The notes: a model not told the origin generated them from the letters alone. Numbered from the stretch's first letter, positions 8,954-18,252 are shown. The stretch: DNA of 64,000 nucleotides from Mogibacterium sp. (GCA_017510725.1 JAFWMD010000063.1:1-64000); one strand, 5' to 3'. Numbers and translations are program-made.

Positions 8954-8970
8954 AACCCCCATATGGGGTT
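8954..8970. promoter_or_regulatory. Palindrome AACCCC-N5-GGGGTT (operator candidate, site 1)
   Basis: AACCCC (8954-8959) and GGGGTT (8965-8970) flank CATAT. An equally spaced copy, followed by the same G, lies at 21277-21293 upstream of beta copy 3. There is no T-tract, so it is not an intrinsic terminator. It lies about 80 bp behind the -35 of the beta2 promoter and 86 bp before the His-rich gene on the other strand. C/G-tract inverted repeats are typical of CsoR/RcnR-type metal sensors, but no such regulator is in the window. Confidence 0.5.
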
Positions 8971-9055
8971 GCAAAACCTTTAAAAATACCACATATTTGA
9001 TTACAATAGACGGGGTAAAAAACCAAGTTTTCGATCATAATAACGGAGGTATTAT

Positions 9056-9415
9056 ATGTGCACCGATAACAATAAAACTGCAGCAGCAGACCATGAGCAT
9101 GAGGTCCACGAACACGATCACGAGCATACTCATTCGCATGATCACTGCGGCCACAGCCACACGCATACACATGCTGACGGCACCACGCATACACACGCTC
9201 ATACTCACTCGCATGCAGCGGCATCCTCGCCTGAGGAAGCACTGGCACTTCTGAAGTACATGCTCGATCACAACAGACATCATGCAGAAGAGCTTCACGA
9301 TCTCGGCCACTGCTTCGACGATGTAGTAGGGGACCTGATCCACGACGCAGTCGACAAACTCGGCGAGAGCAACGACCTCATCGAACAGGCACTGTCACTG
9401 ATTAAGAATGCGTAA
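9056..9415 (+). CDS. Histidine-rich metal-binding protein
   Basis: 119 aa. Residues 13-53 are about half histidine in (D/E/T/S)H repeats (18 His) with one central CGH. A predicted helical C-terminal domain (EEALALLKYMLDHNRHHAEELHDLGH...) adds more His. GGAGGT stands 5 nt before ATG. There is no signal peptide, so it is cytoplasmic. His-rich tracts of this kind occur in nickel, zinc or cobalt storage/chaperone proteins such as CooJ or HypB tails. This role is inferred from composition. It is transcribed divergently from the dehydratase operon and is monocistronic, ending before the terminator at 9501. Confidence 0.8.
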   Translation: MCTDNNKTAAADHEHEVHEHDHEHTHSHDHCGHSHTHTHADGTTHTHAHTHSHAAASSPEEALALLKYMLDHNRHHAEELHDLGHCFDDVVGDLIHDAVDKLGESNDLIEQALSLIKNA

Positions 9416-9500
9416 AACTGTTTAGGAGTTTTCGCCTTCCGTCCTAATCGAGGTAAATGGGCTTGGGAGACGGAAGTCTGCTTGCATACGGGGTAAAGTA

Positions 9501-9536
9501 AAAGCTGCAGCGGCGGTGTGCCACTGCAGCTTTTTT
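9501..9536. terminator. Bidirectional intrinsic terminator
   Basis: AAAGCTGCAG (9501-9510) pairs with CTGCAGCTTT (9524-9533). T-tracts follow on the plus strand (9531-9536), and a shorter TTTTAC follows on the minus strand. It separates the convergent His-rich gene and lipoprotein gene. Confidence 0.85.
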
Positions 9537-9573
9537 AATTCTGGAATTTTGCCGGATACCTCCGGGAAGTGCA

Positions 9574-10506
9574 TTACTGAATGCCGTTGATGAGCGAGTT
9601 GATGTCGTCAGGGGACAGGCCGTAGTCTGTATCTCCGCCAAGACCGTATGCCGTGATCGAGTAGCATGTGTCATCCACCTGCCAGATAGTCTTTGTCGAT
9701 TCGCCTTCGCGGTTTCCGAAGCAGGTAACTTCGAGGCCCTTGATGTTCTGAGTCCATGTGTTGGCGTATTCATTGTAATCACCCGAGATGTCTCCGTCCT
9801 CAGCAACAGATGCATTGCCCTTGCGGATCGTCATCTCTACTGCAGGGAACTCAACGACTGCCTCTGCGAGACCTTCCATGCATCTTGCCTGAGTCAGCTT
9901 GACTTCTCCGAGGCTGATCTCTGCGCCTTCAGGTATCGAGAACATATCGAGGCCTGCCCCTTTAGCTGCTTCATCAAGCGAAGCCACATCACTCCAAGGG
10001 TTTGCCATGCCTACAGAACCATCATCCGGCACCATGCCTGCATACTCGAAGACCATGTCATCTGCCACATGCTCCTGATCCTCCTGCCAAACGAGGGTGA
10101 TAGGATCGCCGTCGGTGAATGTCATGAAGCCGTGTCCGCCTGTGAATACTTCTTCCTGAGACTTGACTTCGCCGTCTTCGCCATAAACATAGTCGGTCCT
10201 GACGCAGTCGTGGTATTCGAACTTAAGTGATTCAGCATCGAATGTTCCGGTCATGGTCCAGGCGCTGTTTTCTGCAGCACTGCTGCTCCATGTGACTACT
10301 GCGCTCGCGCCGTTTGCCCCGTCAGTTGCCTCGATATTGATGCAGGCTCTGCCGCAGACATAGTTTCCGACATAATTCATGATCGGATTCTGACCGTCAT
10401 CGTCAGTCACAGGCTCTGCCGTCTTGTTTCCGCATGCAGAGAGTCCGAGAGCAAATACCATCATCATTGCCATGAGCAAAGCGAGTATTTTAGTAATTTT
10501 TTTCAT
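9574..10506 (-). CDS. Secreted lipoprotein of unknown function
   Basis: 310 aa from ATG 10506. The signal peptide MKKITKILALLMAMMMV... ends in the lipobox LSAC, so the mature protein is lipid-anchored outside the membrane. After an acidic linker (TDDDGQN) there is a region resembling small extracellular beta-rich domains, with three Cys (CGRACIN, YHDC). No catalytic motif is recognised. A GTG three codons upstream (10515) is possible, but it overlaps the GAGG ribosome-binding site that suits the ATG. Confidence 0.75.
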   Translation of the reverse strand: MKKITKILALLMAMMMVFALGLSACGNKTAEPVTDDDGQNPIMNYVGNYVCGRACINIEATDGANGASAVVTWSSSAAENSAWTMTGTFDAESLKFEYHDCVRTDYVYGEDGEVKSQEEVFTGGHGFMTFTDGDPITLVWQEDQEHVADDMVFEYAGMVPDDGSVGMANPWSDVASLDEAAKGAGLDMFSIPEGAEISLGEVKLTQARCMEGLAEAVVEFPAVEMTIRKGNASVAEDGDISGDYNEYANTWTQNIKGLEVTCFGNREGESTKTIWQVDDTCYSITAYGLGGDTDYGLSPDDINSLINGIQ

Positions 10507-10568
10507 CTCTTTCACCTCTTCATATCTGTATATCAGTTTATTTCTTTATTGTTTGCAAAAGGCAGCTG

Positions 10569-10865
10569 CTAGCCGATTATGTGGATGTCTCCAACGACCG
10601 GAAGCGAAGCAGTGCTTCCGTTGTAGGCACTTACAGCGCCCATGACATCGAGCACAAGTCCAGCAATGTTTATAACTCCTGCAATCAGTGCGCCAAGAAG
10701 CGGAATGACCCCAAACACTGTTGCAATCAGGCCGGCAAGATCGATCACCAGCGCCTGATTCAGATGATGGCGCATGAACGGGTCGCTCTTATCGCCAAGG
10801 AAAAATGCGGCAGCGAAGCCGATCCATGTGAAATAGGCAACAGCCGCTAAAAGATTTCTGTTCAT
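10569..10865 (-). CDS. Small membrane protein, DUF4870-like
   Basis: 98 aa with three predicted membrane segments (about 3-22, 42-60 and 62-80). The pattern AYFTWIGFAAAFFLGDKSDPFMRHHLNQALV is characteristic of the DUF4870/Tic20-like small proteins, whose role is unknown. ATG at 10865. It lies 53 bp before the lipoprotein gene and may be co-transcribed with it. In 10866-11003 I see only AT-rich promoter-like sequence. Confidence 0.7.
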   Translation of the reverse strand: MNRNLLAAVAYFTWIGFAAAFFLGDKSDPFMRHHLNQALVIDLAGLIATVFGVIPLLGALIAGVINIAGLVLDVMGAVSAYNGSTASLPVVGDIHIIG

Positions 10866-11003
10866 AGTTATATTCTCCTTCCCCGACGGGATTTATACAT
10901 ACCCTTTTCGGTGCAGAAATGTTGATATCCCTTCCTGCAGAGGATTATTATATTGCATTTGCCAGCCGAATTGTGATTCATTGATGAATTTTATGAATTG
11001 TAA

Positions 11004-11029
11004 AACGCCTCACTTAGGTGTGAGGCGTT
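11004..11029 (-). terminator. Intrinsic terminator of the beta-helix gene
   Basis: AACGCCTCAC (11004-11013) and GTGAGGCGTT (11020-11029) form a 10-bp stem with a 6-nt loop. On the minus strand GTTTTAC follows. It lies 19 bp after the stop of the 11049 gene. Confidence 0.8.
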
Positions 11030-11048
11030 CTATTTTAATCAGCGATGT

Positions 11049-13856
11049 TCACTTTACCTTGACTTTGAAGGTCACGGTCTTTGAAGCCGGCTTGTGGCTA
11101 TCGTTTCCGGAAGCTGTGATCCTGACTTTTACTTTGTATGTGCCTTTCTTCAGGCCCTTTTTGACCGTCACTTTTCCGGTTTTTGCGCTGATCCGGAACT
11201 TTGTCTTATAGCTCTTGCTTCCTTTTTTAGCTGACATGAGGGCATAATTCCGGGCACCCTGACCCTTATTCCTGAATCTGATCACTTTGGAGACAGTAAG
11301 GGTCTGTGTCTTCTTCAGCTTGCTGTATCTGACGCTTGCGGTCTTTCCGGCAACTGACAGAGTATTTGCTGCTCTTGTATCCACTTTTGTGCCGGAGCTG
11401 CCGCCTGACGGATCTGTTCCGGAATCGCCATCTGACGGATCGTCACCGGAACCGTCTCCCGGCGGATCCACGATTTCATCCTTTGAAACTTCCTGATAGG
11501 CGGTGCATGCGCCAAATGTTTTGTCAGCGTAGTACCTGTCGCCCTTCTTTTCAATCGTCCATGATGTGTCGACCGTGCCGCTGCTCAGAACATTCACGAC
11601 CGCCGGTTTGAATGCAGCCGAAATGTTATTCGTTCCGACGCTTACGCCGGTCACGCTGTTACCGGACGTAAGCTCATAAGCGCCGCTGCTTCCGCTTGTC
11701 TTTAAGTTATCATTAAATGAAATTACTGCGCTCACAAGTATTCCTGCGGATACTTTCCCCGGATCACCCATGTTTACGAATTCAGACTGCTGAGCTCTTT
11801 GCTCTATAGAGTTGTTCTCTATCGTTATATCCTTTATGGCATTCCCGGAAGATCTCTTATCGAGTCCGTTCGTTATAACGAGACCTCCCGCAAGGATACC
11901 AGCTCTGGCAACAATATCATTGCCGCTGACTGTTACATCAGAAAGGGAGCCGTTCTGATTCACGCAGTCCGGTGTGTATTCATGTGAATAAGTCTGTCCT
12001 GCTGAACCCGCCATCAATATTCCGGTGTCGCATATCGCATAACCGTGGCGGTTCTCGTTGCGTATATTATTATTGAGTATTCTGAGACCTTCCAGACTGT
12101 TCCCGCTCTGATAGTCTCCATAGCATCCGGCACCGGCTATGCCTGTCGTGTAGCCCATAATGGTATTGCCGGAAATGTTTATATTATTCATGCTCCCGAA
12201 GCTCGGGGCCGGTCCGCTGAACTGCTCGCCGTGCTTTGATAAATATGACCCTGCTGCCAGAATCCCAGGCTCATTGAGCTGATCGAGGTCCTGCGGAGAC
12301 GTGACGGTATTGTTTTCAAAGCTTATATCCGACGTATTATTTTCTTCGCATTTCAGGTGGGAGGCCAGTGTTGTTCCGTCTCCGTAGTTGCATATCTTGA
12401 TGCCTGCCCTCGCGATGAAATCGTTGTCGTGTATGCTTATTCTGCTGAGAGTATTATGATCTCCGTGCTGCTCTCCTACATTTGTCGATACATTTCTGAC
12501 GAAGACCTCACGGCCCATACCGGACTCAAAATGATTGCCGTACACCTGAACATCGGTCATTGTGTTGTTATCTGTGTGAGTAAACCCGGGTTCCACGTGA
12601 TACCTGTCATCTTCGTAATTGTCCGCCACACTGACAGTTGTTATAGAAAGACCGCCTGCCCACTGTCCCGCACTGGTGTGATCATTGAAAACATTATTGT
12701 TTCTTATGAGGACCTTCTCCATGAGATTGTCATGGTTTCCCAGATTGGCAGTCTGTATCTGTATGGTCCCGTTGTTCACAGTATTGCCCGAAATAAGGAT
12801 GTTACGCATGACATTGTGGTCACAGTATCCTATCTGGCCCTCCTCCATATTTCCGCTGCTTTCCCAGTTACCGAAAGCAGCGGCGGTAGCCGCATACACA
12901 TACCACGAATGAGCGTCGGCAACTGTGAATCCGATGTTCCCGTCCATCTTATTAGCCATGACCGTATATCCGTCCACTACGTTGTAGTCTCCGTCGCCCG
13001 CCGCGGCAAAATTGAACAGCTCAGTCGTACGCCCGGTACCTTCATCCGCGCAAAGTTCGTTATTGATTATATTCAGGTTTTTTACGTTGAATGTGCCGTC
13101 AGAGCCGTATGCCGTTCCTCCGCAGCCGTATTCGACACACTGATAGATGCCCAGCTCTGATGGGTCCTTAAATTTGCAGCCGCACACATAGATGTTTTCT
13201 GTGTTCACGGCGGGAGCTATTGAGTGTCCCTGATGGGCACGGATGGTAAACTGCGTTTGACTGGACCTGTTTGTGAAATCAAGGTTGAAGAGCCTCAGCC
13301 CGTCAACGCCGTAAGGATTAATGCAGAAATCAACGGCAGTCCCTCCGGCTTCGCCGCAAATGGTGTAGTGGTTTCTGCTTCTGAAGATCTCTTCATCGCA
13401 ATACGTAGCTGCACCGTCGCACAGCTCGAACACACACCAGATATCTTCGCTGATGTCGTAAGCTGCATGATAGAGCGCATCTGAAAGGTAAAGATACTCG
13501 CCCCCATCACCTACTTTTATCGTTATATGTTTGCCTTCATCGGCATATTCCGCAGGGTAGAGCTCCTGTTCCAGCGAGAACGCATACGACGAAACGCCGC
13601 TCCTTACGGTCTGCGCCTCTGCCTTGTATCCCGGCAGCACTATCTTTATGACATCTCCCTGCGCGGCTTCAAGCGTCACGCCCGCTCCGCTCTGTTCCGT
13701 AGACACTCCCGAAAAACTGTCGTTTACATATATTTCGGCACCGCCGATGTTTGCGCTGACAAGGATGCCGCCGTCCGCATACGCAGGCAATTCCGCGCCG
13801 GGTACAGCAGCTATGATCATGATTGCAGCAATCAATATCCCCAATACTCTCTTCAT
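11049..13856 (-). CDS. Secreted parallel beta-helix protein with Lys-rich C-terminal domain
   Basis: 935 aa from ATG 13856; an in-frame TTG lies 9 bp upstream. A signal peptide (MKRVLGILIAAIMIIAAVPGAELPAYA) is followed by a small PEGA-like domain (about 35-95). A very long right-handed beta-helix then runs from about 120 to 780, recognisable by repeated ISGNTI / IRNNNV / VSGNDI / IENNSI rungs. A DPPGDGSGDDPSDGDSG linker (about 800-825) precedes a basic Ig/cadherin-like domain with KKGTYKVKVRITASGN. Such proteins are surface or secreted glycan-binding or polysaccharide-degrading proteins. No enzyme class can be assigned. The basic tail may bind the wall. Confidence 0.82.
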   Translation of the reverse strand: MKRVLGILIAAIMIIAAVPGAELPAYADGGILVSANIGGAEIYVNDSFSGVSTEQSGAGVTLEAAQGDVIKIVLPGYKAEAQTVRSGVSSYAFSLEQELYPAEYADEGKHITIKVGDGGEYLYLSDALYHAAYDISEDIWCVFELCDGAATYCDEEIFRSRNHYTICGEAGGTAVDFCINPYGVDGLRLFNLDFTNRSSQTQFTIRAHQGHSIAPAVNTENIYVCGCKFKDPSELGIYQCVEYGCGGTAYGSDGTFNVKNLNIINNELCADEGTGRTTELFNFAAAGDGDYNVVDGYTVMANKMDGNIGFTVADAHSWYVYAATAAAFGNWESSGNMEEGQIGYCDHNVMRNILISGNTVNNGTIQIQTANLGNHDNLMEKVLIRNNNVFNDHTSAGQWAGGLSITTVSVADNYEDDRYHVEPGFTHTDNNTMTDVQVYGNHFESGMGREVFVRNVSTNVGEQHGDHNTLSRISIHDNDFIARAGIKICNYGDGTTLASHLKCEENNTSDISFENNTVTSPQDLDQLNEPGILAAGSYLSKHGEQFSGPAPSFGSMNNINISGNTIMGYTTGIAGAGCYGDYQSGNSLEGLRILNNNIRNENRHGYAICDTGILMAGSAGQTYSHEYTPDCVNQNGSLSDVTVSGNDIVARAGILAGGLVITNGLDKRSSGNAIKDITIENNSIEQRAQQSEFVNMGDPGKVSAGILVSAVISFNDNLKTSGSSGAYELTSGNSVTGVSVGTNNISAAFKPAVVNVLSSGTVDTSWTIEKKGDRYYADKTFGACTAYQEVSKDEIVDPPGDGSGDDPSDGDSGTDPSGGSSGTKVDTRAANTLSVAGKTASVRYSKLKKTQTLTVSKVIRFRNKGQGARNYALMSAKKGSKSYKTKFRISAKTGKVTVKKGLKKGTYKVKVRITASGNDSHKPASKTVTFKVKVK

Positions 13857-14032
13857 GTTGGCCAAACCTCGCTTTCTTCTGTTTATTATAAATGTCTATA
13901 AAATCTTTCTCAATATAGGCTTGATATACTGTTAACAAAGTCTTATAATCAGCGGCGGAAACGCAAACCCATTAAAACAGTTTCCATTAATCTGAACATT
14001 AAATAAGCAATTTATTTCAGGAGGTTTTTAAT

Positions 14033-15154
14033 ATGTTATTTCAGCTTTACAGCAATCATGCAGCAATGCAGCTTATAGGCTGGGTACTCGTCTTTGTCGG
14101 ACTGATCGTCATGAACGAGATCGGCAGAAAGACGAAGATCGGCGGCATGATCGTATTCGTTATTATTCCGGCTATCCTTACTCTCTACTTCATTCTCGCT
14201 CACGTGGGAATGTTCGGAGGCAAGGCTAACCCGACAGTCGCTTTCATGGACGGCTGGTTCCACTACTTCAAGCTCTATGCTGCTGACATCGGCTGTGTAG
14301 GTTTCATGATGATCAAGTACGAGTGGGGCCTTGGCAAGAAAGCCTGGTTCAAATGGTGGCCATGGTTCATCGTTGCTGCCAACATCATGATCGCGAACGT
14401 ATCCGATATGGAATCCGCTCTCGCTGCATTCTCCATCACAGGCGACCTCTCCGGGGCATGGTGGGCATCGAACGAAGGCGTATTCATCTACGGCGGATGG
14501 TGGAATGTTGTCAATGCCCTCGCAGGACTCATCAACATCTTCTGCATGACAGGCTGCATCAACCTGTTCACATCGAAAGACAAGAACATGTCCGATATGA
14601 TCTGGCCTGACATGACCATCTGGTTCATCCTTGCTTACGATGTGTGGAACTTCGAGTACACTTACCTCAATCTTCCTACACACAGCTGGTATTGCGGCGT
14701 TGCACTTCTCCTTGCTCCTACATTCGCAAACGCACTGTGGAACAAGGGCGGCTGGATCCAGAACCGTGCAAACACTCTCGCTATCTGGTGCATGTGGGCA
14801 CAGGTCGTTCCTGCGTTCCAGCTCTCCAGCAGATTCGCTGCTGCGCTTCCGTCAGTTTATGGAAACGCAACTGCACTTGGTATCACAACCATGGATCTGT
14901 ATGACAAGGCTATCACACTGTATAACTCCGGCGCCGGCAAGACTGCTCAGGCAGGTCAGATCATCTCTGACATGGGCATCGTTGCTGATCCGAGAGCACA
15001 GGGCGTTGTCGCTGTCGCTGCAATCGCTATCAACGTAGTCGTCATGGCATTCATAATCCAGCGCTCGATCAAGATGGGCAAGAACCCATATTCAAACGAC
15101 GTCTGGGCAGGAACAAAGGATTACGAAGAAGCAATGGCAAGAGCAAGAGCATAA
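14033..15154 (+). CDS. Trp-rich polytopic membrane protein, DUF5692-like
   Basis: 373 aa with about eight to nine hydrophobic segments and many Trp (WWPWF, GAWWASNEGVF, GGWWNVVN, DVWNFEYTYLNLPTHSWYCG). It resembles the uncharacterised DUF5692 membrane family. That name is from memory and not checked. CAGGAGG precedes the ATG by 9 nt. It stands alone between its own upstream region (13857-14032) and a strong terminator at 15177. A transporter or channel role is possible but not shown. A fermentation link is suggested only by the acyl-CoA ligase downstream. Confidence 0.6.
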   Translation: MLFQLYSNHAAMQLIGWVLVFVGLIVMNEIGRKTKIGGMIVFVIIPAILTLYFILAHVGMFGGKANPTVAFMDGWFHYFKLYAADIGCVGFMMIKYEWGLGKKAWFKWWPWFIVAANIMIANVSDMESALAAFSITGDLSGAWWASNEGVFIYGGWWNVVNALAGLINIFCMTGCINLFTSKDKNMSDMIWPDMTIWFILAYDVWNFEYTYLNLPTHSWYCGVALLLAPTFANALWNKGGWIQNRANTLAIWCMWAQVVPAFQLSSRFAAALPSVYGNATALGITTMDLYDKAITLYNSGAGKTAQAGQIISDMGIVADPRAQGVVAVAAIAINVVVMAFIIQRSIKMGKNPYSNDVWAGTKDYEEAMARARA

Positions 15155-15176
15155 GCTCAAAGCTATGCAAGATAAG

Positions 15177-15205
15177 TGCCGGGGAATCATTCCCCGGCAT
15201 TTTTA
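15177..15205 (+). terminator. Intrinsic terminator
   Basis: TGCCGGGGAAT and ATTCCCCGGCA form an 11-bp GC-rich stem around a 1-nt centre. TTTTTATT follows on the plus strand. It ends the Trp-rich membrane protein transcript, 22 bp after the stop. Confidence 0.9.
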
Positions 15206-15348
15206 TTCCCTGCAGAAGCAAGTTGACAATTTGCACAAAATGCCGTAATTCAGCCATTTACAGCATTTTTTTATAGAGGCCCTGCAGTGTTTGTTTTATA
15301 ATCATAAAAGGCACATCTCATATAGGTAAATCAACAAGGGTACCGGTT

Positions 15349-16707
15349 ATGGATAGCATATACAGAAAGTATTCATCCTTCGAAGGACTTGTTAACAGTT
15401 TCCTTACGCGTGACAGCATCGCTATACGCTGCGGCAACATGGAAGGAGAGACCAGCGAGGTCTCCTACAGGGATTTTGGTGAAATGATCATCTCGGAATC
15501 CTTCCATGTAAAGGCAGAATGCAGCAGTGTCGAAGTCGTCAGATACGAGCAGACCGTAGACTCTCTCGTAGACATCTTTGCCCATGTGATAGCCGGCTGC
15601 GATGTCATTATCGCAGATCCGCGTGTTCCGGAAGGCTTCAACGAATTTGCTGCCGAAGCTGCTGAAGCTGCCCGGAATGTCCGCGAAAGGCAGCGCGACA
15701 GTTTAGGACGCATCATAGGCAAAGGAGGGGAGGGAGAACTTCTCTTCTTTACATCGGGCACCACGACCAGCTCCAAGATCGCAAGACTCACGTCTGAGTC
15801 GCTGTGCACCAGCGCATGGAGCGGCCAATGCATGCTCGCATGCGGTGAGGGCGATGTGATACTGTCCAACCTCTCACTGTCGCACGCATACGGATTCGTA
15901 TGCGCCATGCTGTGGGGCCTGGCTTATGGCGCAACGGTAGCTCTCGGCAGGGATGTACTCCGCTTTACCGGAGATGCACTGTTCTTTAAGCCTACCATTC
16001 TCCCTGCGGTACCATCGCAAATCGCAGATATGCTCAGTAAAGACGCTCTGAACCCTGAGCTCCGTGTCGTTCTGATCGGTGGAGCCCCGTGTCCGCAGTT
16101 CCTGATCGACCGCCTGAAAGAAAAAGGGATAGATGTATATGTCGGTTATGGACTTACGGAAACATCGAGCGGTATAGCTATCACCCAGGATCTGGACGAG
16201 CCTGCTGCCATGTATCCGTGCCCGGGTGCGGACATCCGCATAGAAGAAGACGGAGAGATCTCCGTTGCAACACCTTGCATGATGCTGGGTTATCTGGGCA
16301 GGGAGCCGATGTTTGAGAACGGACGCTTCTTTACGGGAGACCTCGGATGGTTCGACGAAAAGGGCAGGCTTCATCTGAAGGGCCGTAAAAATGACGTACT
16401 GGTGCTTTCCGATGGAGAGAAGGTCTTCTGTCCTGAATACGAAGAAGCCCTTGAGAACATGAGCGGTCTTCCGGACCTGGCGGTCATCCAGAAGGATGGA
16501 GATGCCGTGCTGGTTGCAGGTACATGCCCGAAAGATCCTGCCATCACAGCTGACATAAGGAAAAAGCTTGTAAGGGAAGTCGACAGATTCAACAGGAGCA
16601 TCCCTCATTCACGCCAGATAAGCGATATCATAATGACTGCAGATGCGTTGCCGCGCACAGTCACAGGAAAATTAAAACGATACGAAATCCAGGAAATGTT
16701 TAAATAG
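15349..16707 (+). CDS. AMP-dependent acyl-CoA synthetase / ligase (ANL superfamily)
   Basis: 452 aa. Core motifs are all present: FFTSGTTTSSK (A3, about 133-143), GYGLTETSSG (A5), FFTGDLGWFDEKGRLHLKGRKNDV (A7/A8) and PRTVTGKLKR with the adenylation-site Lys (A10). It activates a carboxylic acid with ATP to the acyl-adenylate and then usually to the CoA thioester. It is short for the family: the first 100 residues are compact and poorly conserved. The substrate is unknown. It could supply acyl-CoA to the dehydratases nearby (inference). It is monocistronic with a terminator at 16721. Confidence 0.85.
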   Translation: MDSIYRKYSSFEGLVNSFLTRDSIAIRCGNMEGETSEVSYRDFGEMIISESFHVKAECSSVEVVRYEQTVDSLVDIFAHVIAGCDVIIADPRVPEGFNEFAAEAAEAARNVRERQRDSLGRIIGKGGEGELLFFTSGTTTSSKIARLTSESLCTSAWSGQCMLACGEGDVILSNLSLSHAYGFVCAMLWGLAYGATVALGRDVLRFTGDALFFKPTILPAVPSQIADMLSKDALNPELRVVLIGGAPCPQFLIDRLKEKGIDVYVGYGLTETSSGIAITQDLDEPAAMYPCPGADIRIEEDGEISVATPCMMLGYLGREPMFENGRFFTGDLGWFDEKGRLHLKGRKNDVLVLSDGEKVFCPEYEEALENMSGLPDLAVIQKDGDAVLVAGTCPKDPAITADIRKKLVREVDRFNRSIPHSRQISDIIMTADALPRTVTGKLKRYEIQEMFK

Positions 16708-16720
16708 ATCGCATAAGAAT

Positions 16721-16748
16721 ACGGCGCTCCCGTGGGAGCGCCGTTTTT
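16721..16748. terminator. Bidirectional intrinsic terminator
   Basis: ACGGCGCTCCC / GGGAGCGCCGT make a perfect 11-bp stem with a 2-nt loop. T5 follows on the plus strand. It lies between the convergent acyl-CoA ligase and MATE genes. Confidence 0.9.
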
Positions 16749-16751
16749 CAT

Positions 16752-18125
16752 TTACTCTTCCTCTGCCGGCAGCATTCGGTTGCGGGTTCGGATATATCCG
16801 ATGATGATGAAGACTGCGTTGACAGCCCAGCTTACCGGGAAGACTATCATTATTGAGAGCCATGTATGGTAGATGCGAAACCCTGTGAATACCCAGATGA
16901 TTCGAACGCCGCAGACGCAGATAAGCGTCGTGAGGGCAGGGACCAGCGACTTTCCGAGTCCTCTCATCGCGCCTGACAGATTGTCCATCAGCACGTTGAG
17001 TGTCTCTGCGTAGAGAAGGAGTCTTATCCTCAGCAGGCCTGCCTCGATTACCTGCGGCTCGTTCGTGAACAGACCAAGCAGCGGCCTTGCGAAGATGAGC
17101 AGCAGGACAGAGAGCACCATTGTAAAGGTCCAGCTGACAAGAAGAGTCTTGCGGACTACCTCCCTGCACCTTGCGTACTTGCCGGCGCCGTAGTTCTGAC
17201 CAACGAAAGTCACCAGCGTCTGCGTGAATGCGTTGACTACGAAGAATGCGAATATCTCTATGTTGAACGCCGCTGACGACGCCGCCATGTAGTCGGCGCC
17301 GAGGCTGTTGATACCCGACTGGATGCAGATATTGGATATGGAAAAGACTGCGCTCTGCAGGCCCGCAGGCATGCCGATCCTGAGAATGGTCATGAGATCG
17401 TCCCTGTTGATCCTTATCTTTGCAACGTTGACATGTATCACGCTGTCTTCTTTTCTCAGGCAGTGCAGCAGCATCATCGAACTGATCACGTTCGCAAGTA
17501 CCGTGGCGATGGCAACTCCGTCGACGTCCATTCCAATAACCAGGACAAAGAAGAGGTTGGCTGCCACATTGAAAATTCCGCCGATCGTGAGGCAGATGAG
17601 CGGAGTCCGCGTGTTTCCGTTGCTCCTGAAGATGGCGGCTTCGAAGTTATACAACATGATAAACGGCACACCGCTGAAGTAGATACGGAGGTATGTGACC
17701 GAGTACTCTTTTACCTCTGCCGGCACGCCCAGAATGTCTATTATCGGAACCGCTATTATATTGCCGAGCACCGCAACGAAGACTCCGGCGGCCAGAGCGA
17801 ATGTCATTGAAGTCCTTACTGCACTTTTGGCTTTTTCGGACTCCCTGGCGCCGATGCTGTGTGAAATCAGCACGTTTGAGCCTACCGAGATCCCGACAAA
17901 GAAATTCACGAGCAGCGATACGACAGGCGTGTTGCTGCCGACCGCCGCCATGGCTTCCATGCTCGCGAACTTGCCGACTACCGCTACATCCGTCGCATTG
18001 AAAAGCTGCTGCAACATGCTCGTCAGCATGAGCGGAATGGCAAAAAGAAGGACCTTGTCGACTATGGAGCCAACAGTCAGGTCCGGTTCCGAAGTTATTT
18101 TCTTTTTCAGCAGCCTGTTTTCCAT
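16752..18125 (-). CDS. MATE-family multidrug/sodium antiporter
   Basis: 457 aa with twelve predicted membrane segments in two similar halves. Family features include an N-terminal PLMLTSMLQQLFNATDVAVVGKF, the VGSNTPVV loop, FRSNGNTRTP after helix 5, VGQNYGAG in the second half and MRGLGKSLVP. It is closest in look to the NorM/DinF-like MATE exporters of Clostridia, which export cationic or small organic compounds using an ion gradient. It stands alone: a terminator for the upstream gene lies at 18167-18200 and its own at 16721. Confidence 0.92.
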   Translation of the reverse strand: MENRLLKKKITSEPDLTVGSIVDKVLLFAIPLMLTSMLQQLFNATDVAVVGKFASMEAMAAVGSNTPVVSLLVNFFVGISVGSNVLISHSIGARESEKAKSAVRTSMTFALAAGVFVAVLGNIIAVPIIDILGVPAEVKEYSVTYLRIYFSGVPFIMLYNFEAAIFRSNGNTRTPLICLTIGGIFNVAANLFFVLVIGMDVDGVAIATVLANVISSMMLLHCLRKEDSVIHVNVAKIRINRDDLMTILRIGMPAGLQSAVFSISNICIQSGINSLGADYMAASSAAFNIEIFAFFVVNAFTQTLVTFVGQNYGAGKYARCREVVRKTLLVSWTFTMVLSVLLLIFARPLLGLFTNEPQVIEAGLLRIRLLLYAETLNVLMDNLSGAMRGLGKSLVPALTTLICVCGVRIIWVFTGFRIYHTWLSIMIVFPVSWAVNAVFIIIGYIRTRNRMLPAEEE

Positions 18126-18166
18126 TACACCTATATTCTAAACCTGCCGGACCTGCAATTCCATAG

Positions 18167-18200
18167 AAAAAAGAAGGGGTCTGCTTTTGCAGATCCCTTC
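18167..18200 (-). terminator. Intrinsic terminator of the beta3-alpha3 operon
   Basis: GAAGGGGTCTGC (18173-18184) pairs with GCAGATCCCTTC (18189-18200) through a TTTT loop with one G-T type mismatch. A six-T run follows on the minus strand (plus-strand A-run 18167-18172). It lies about 180 bp after the alpha3 stop, beyond the structured element. Confidence 0.88.
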
Positions 18201-18252
18201 AGATTGCAGTTATTTTTACTGTCGGACGAAGTGATTTTCGTTTGCAATCTCC

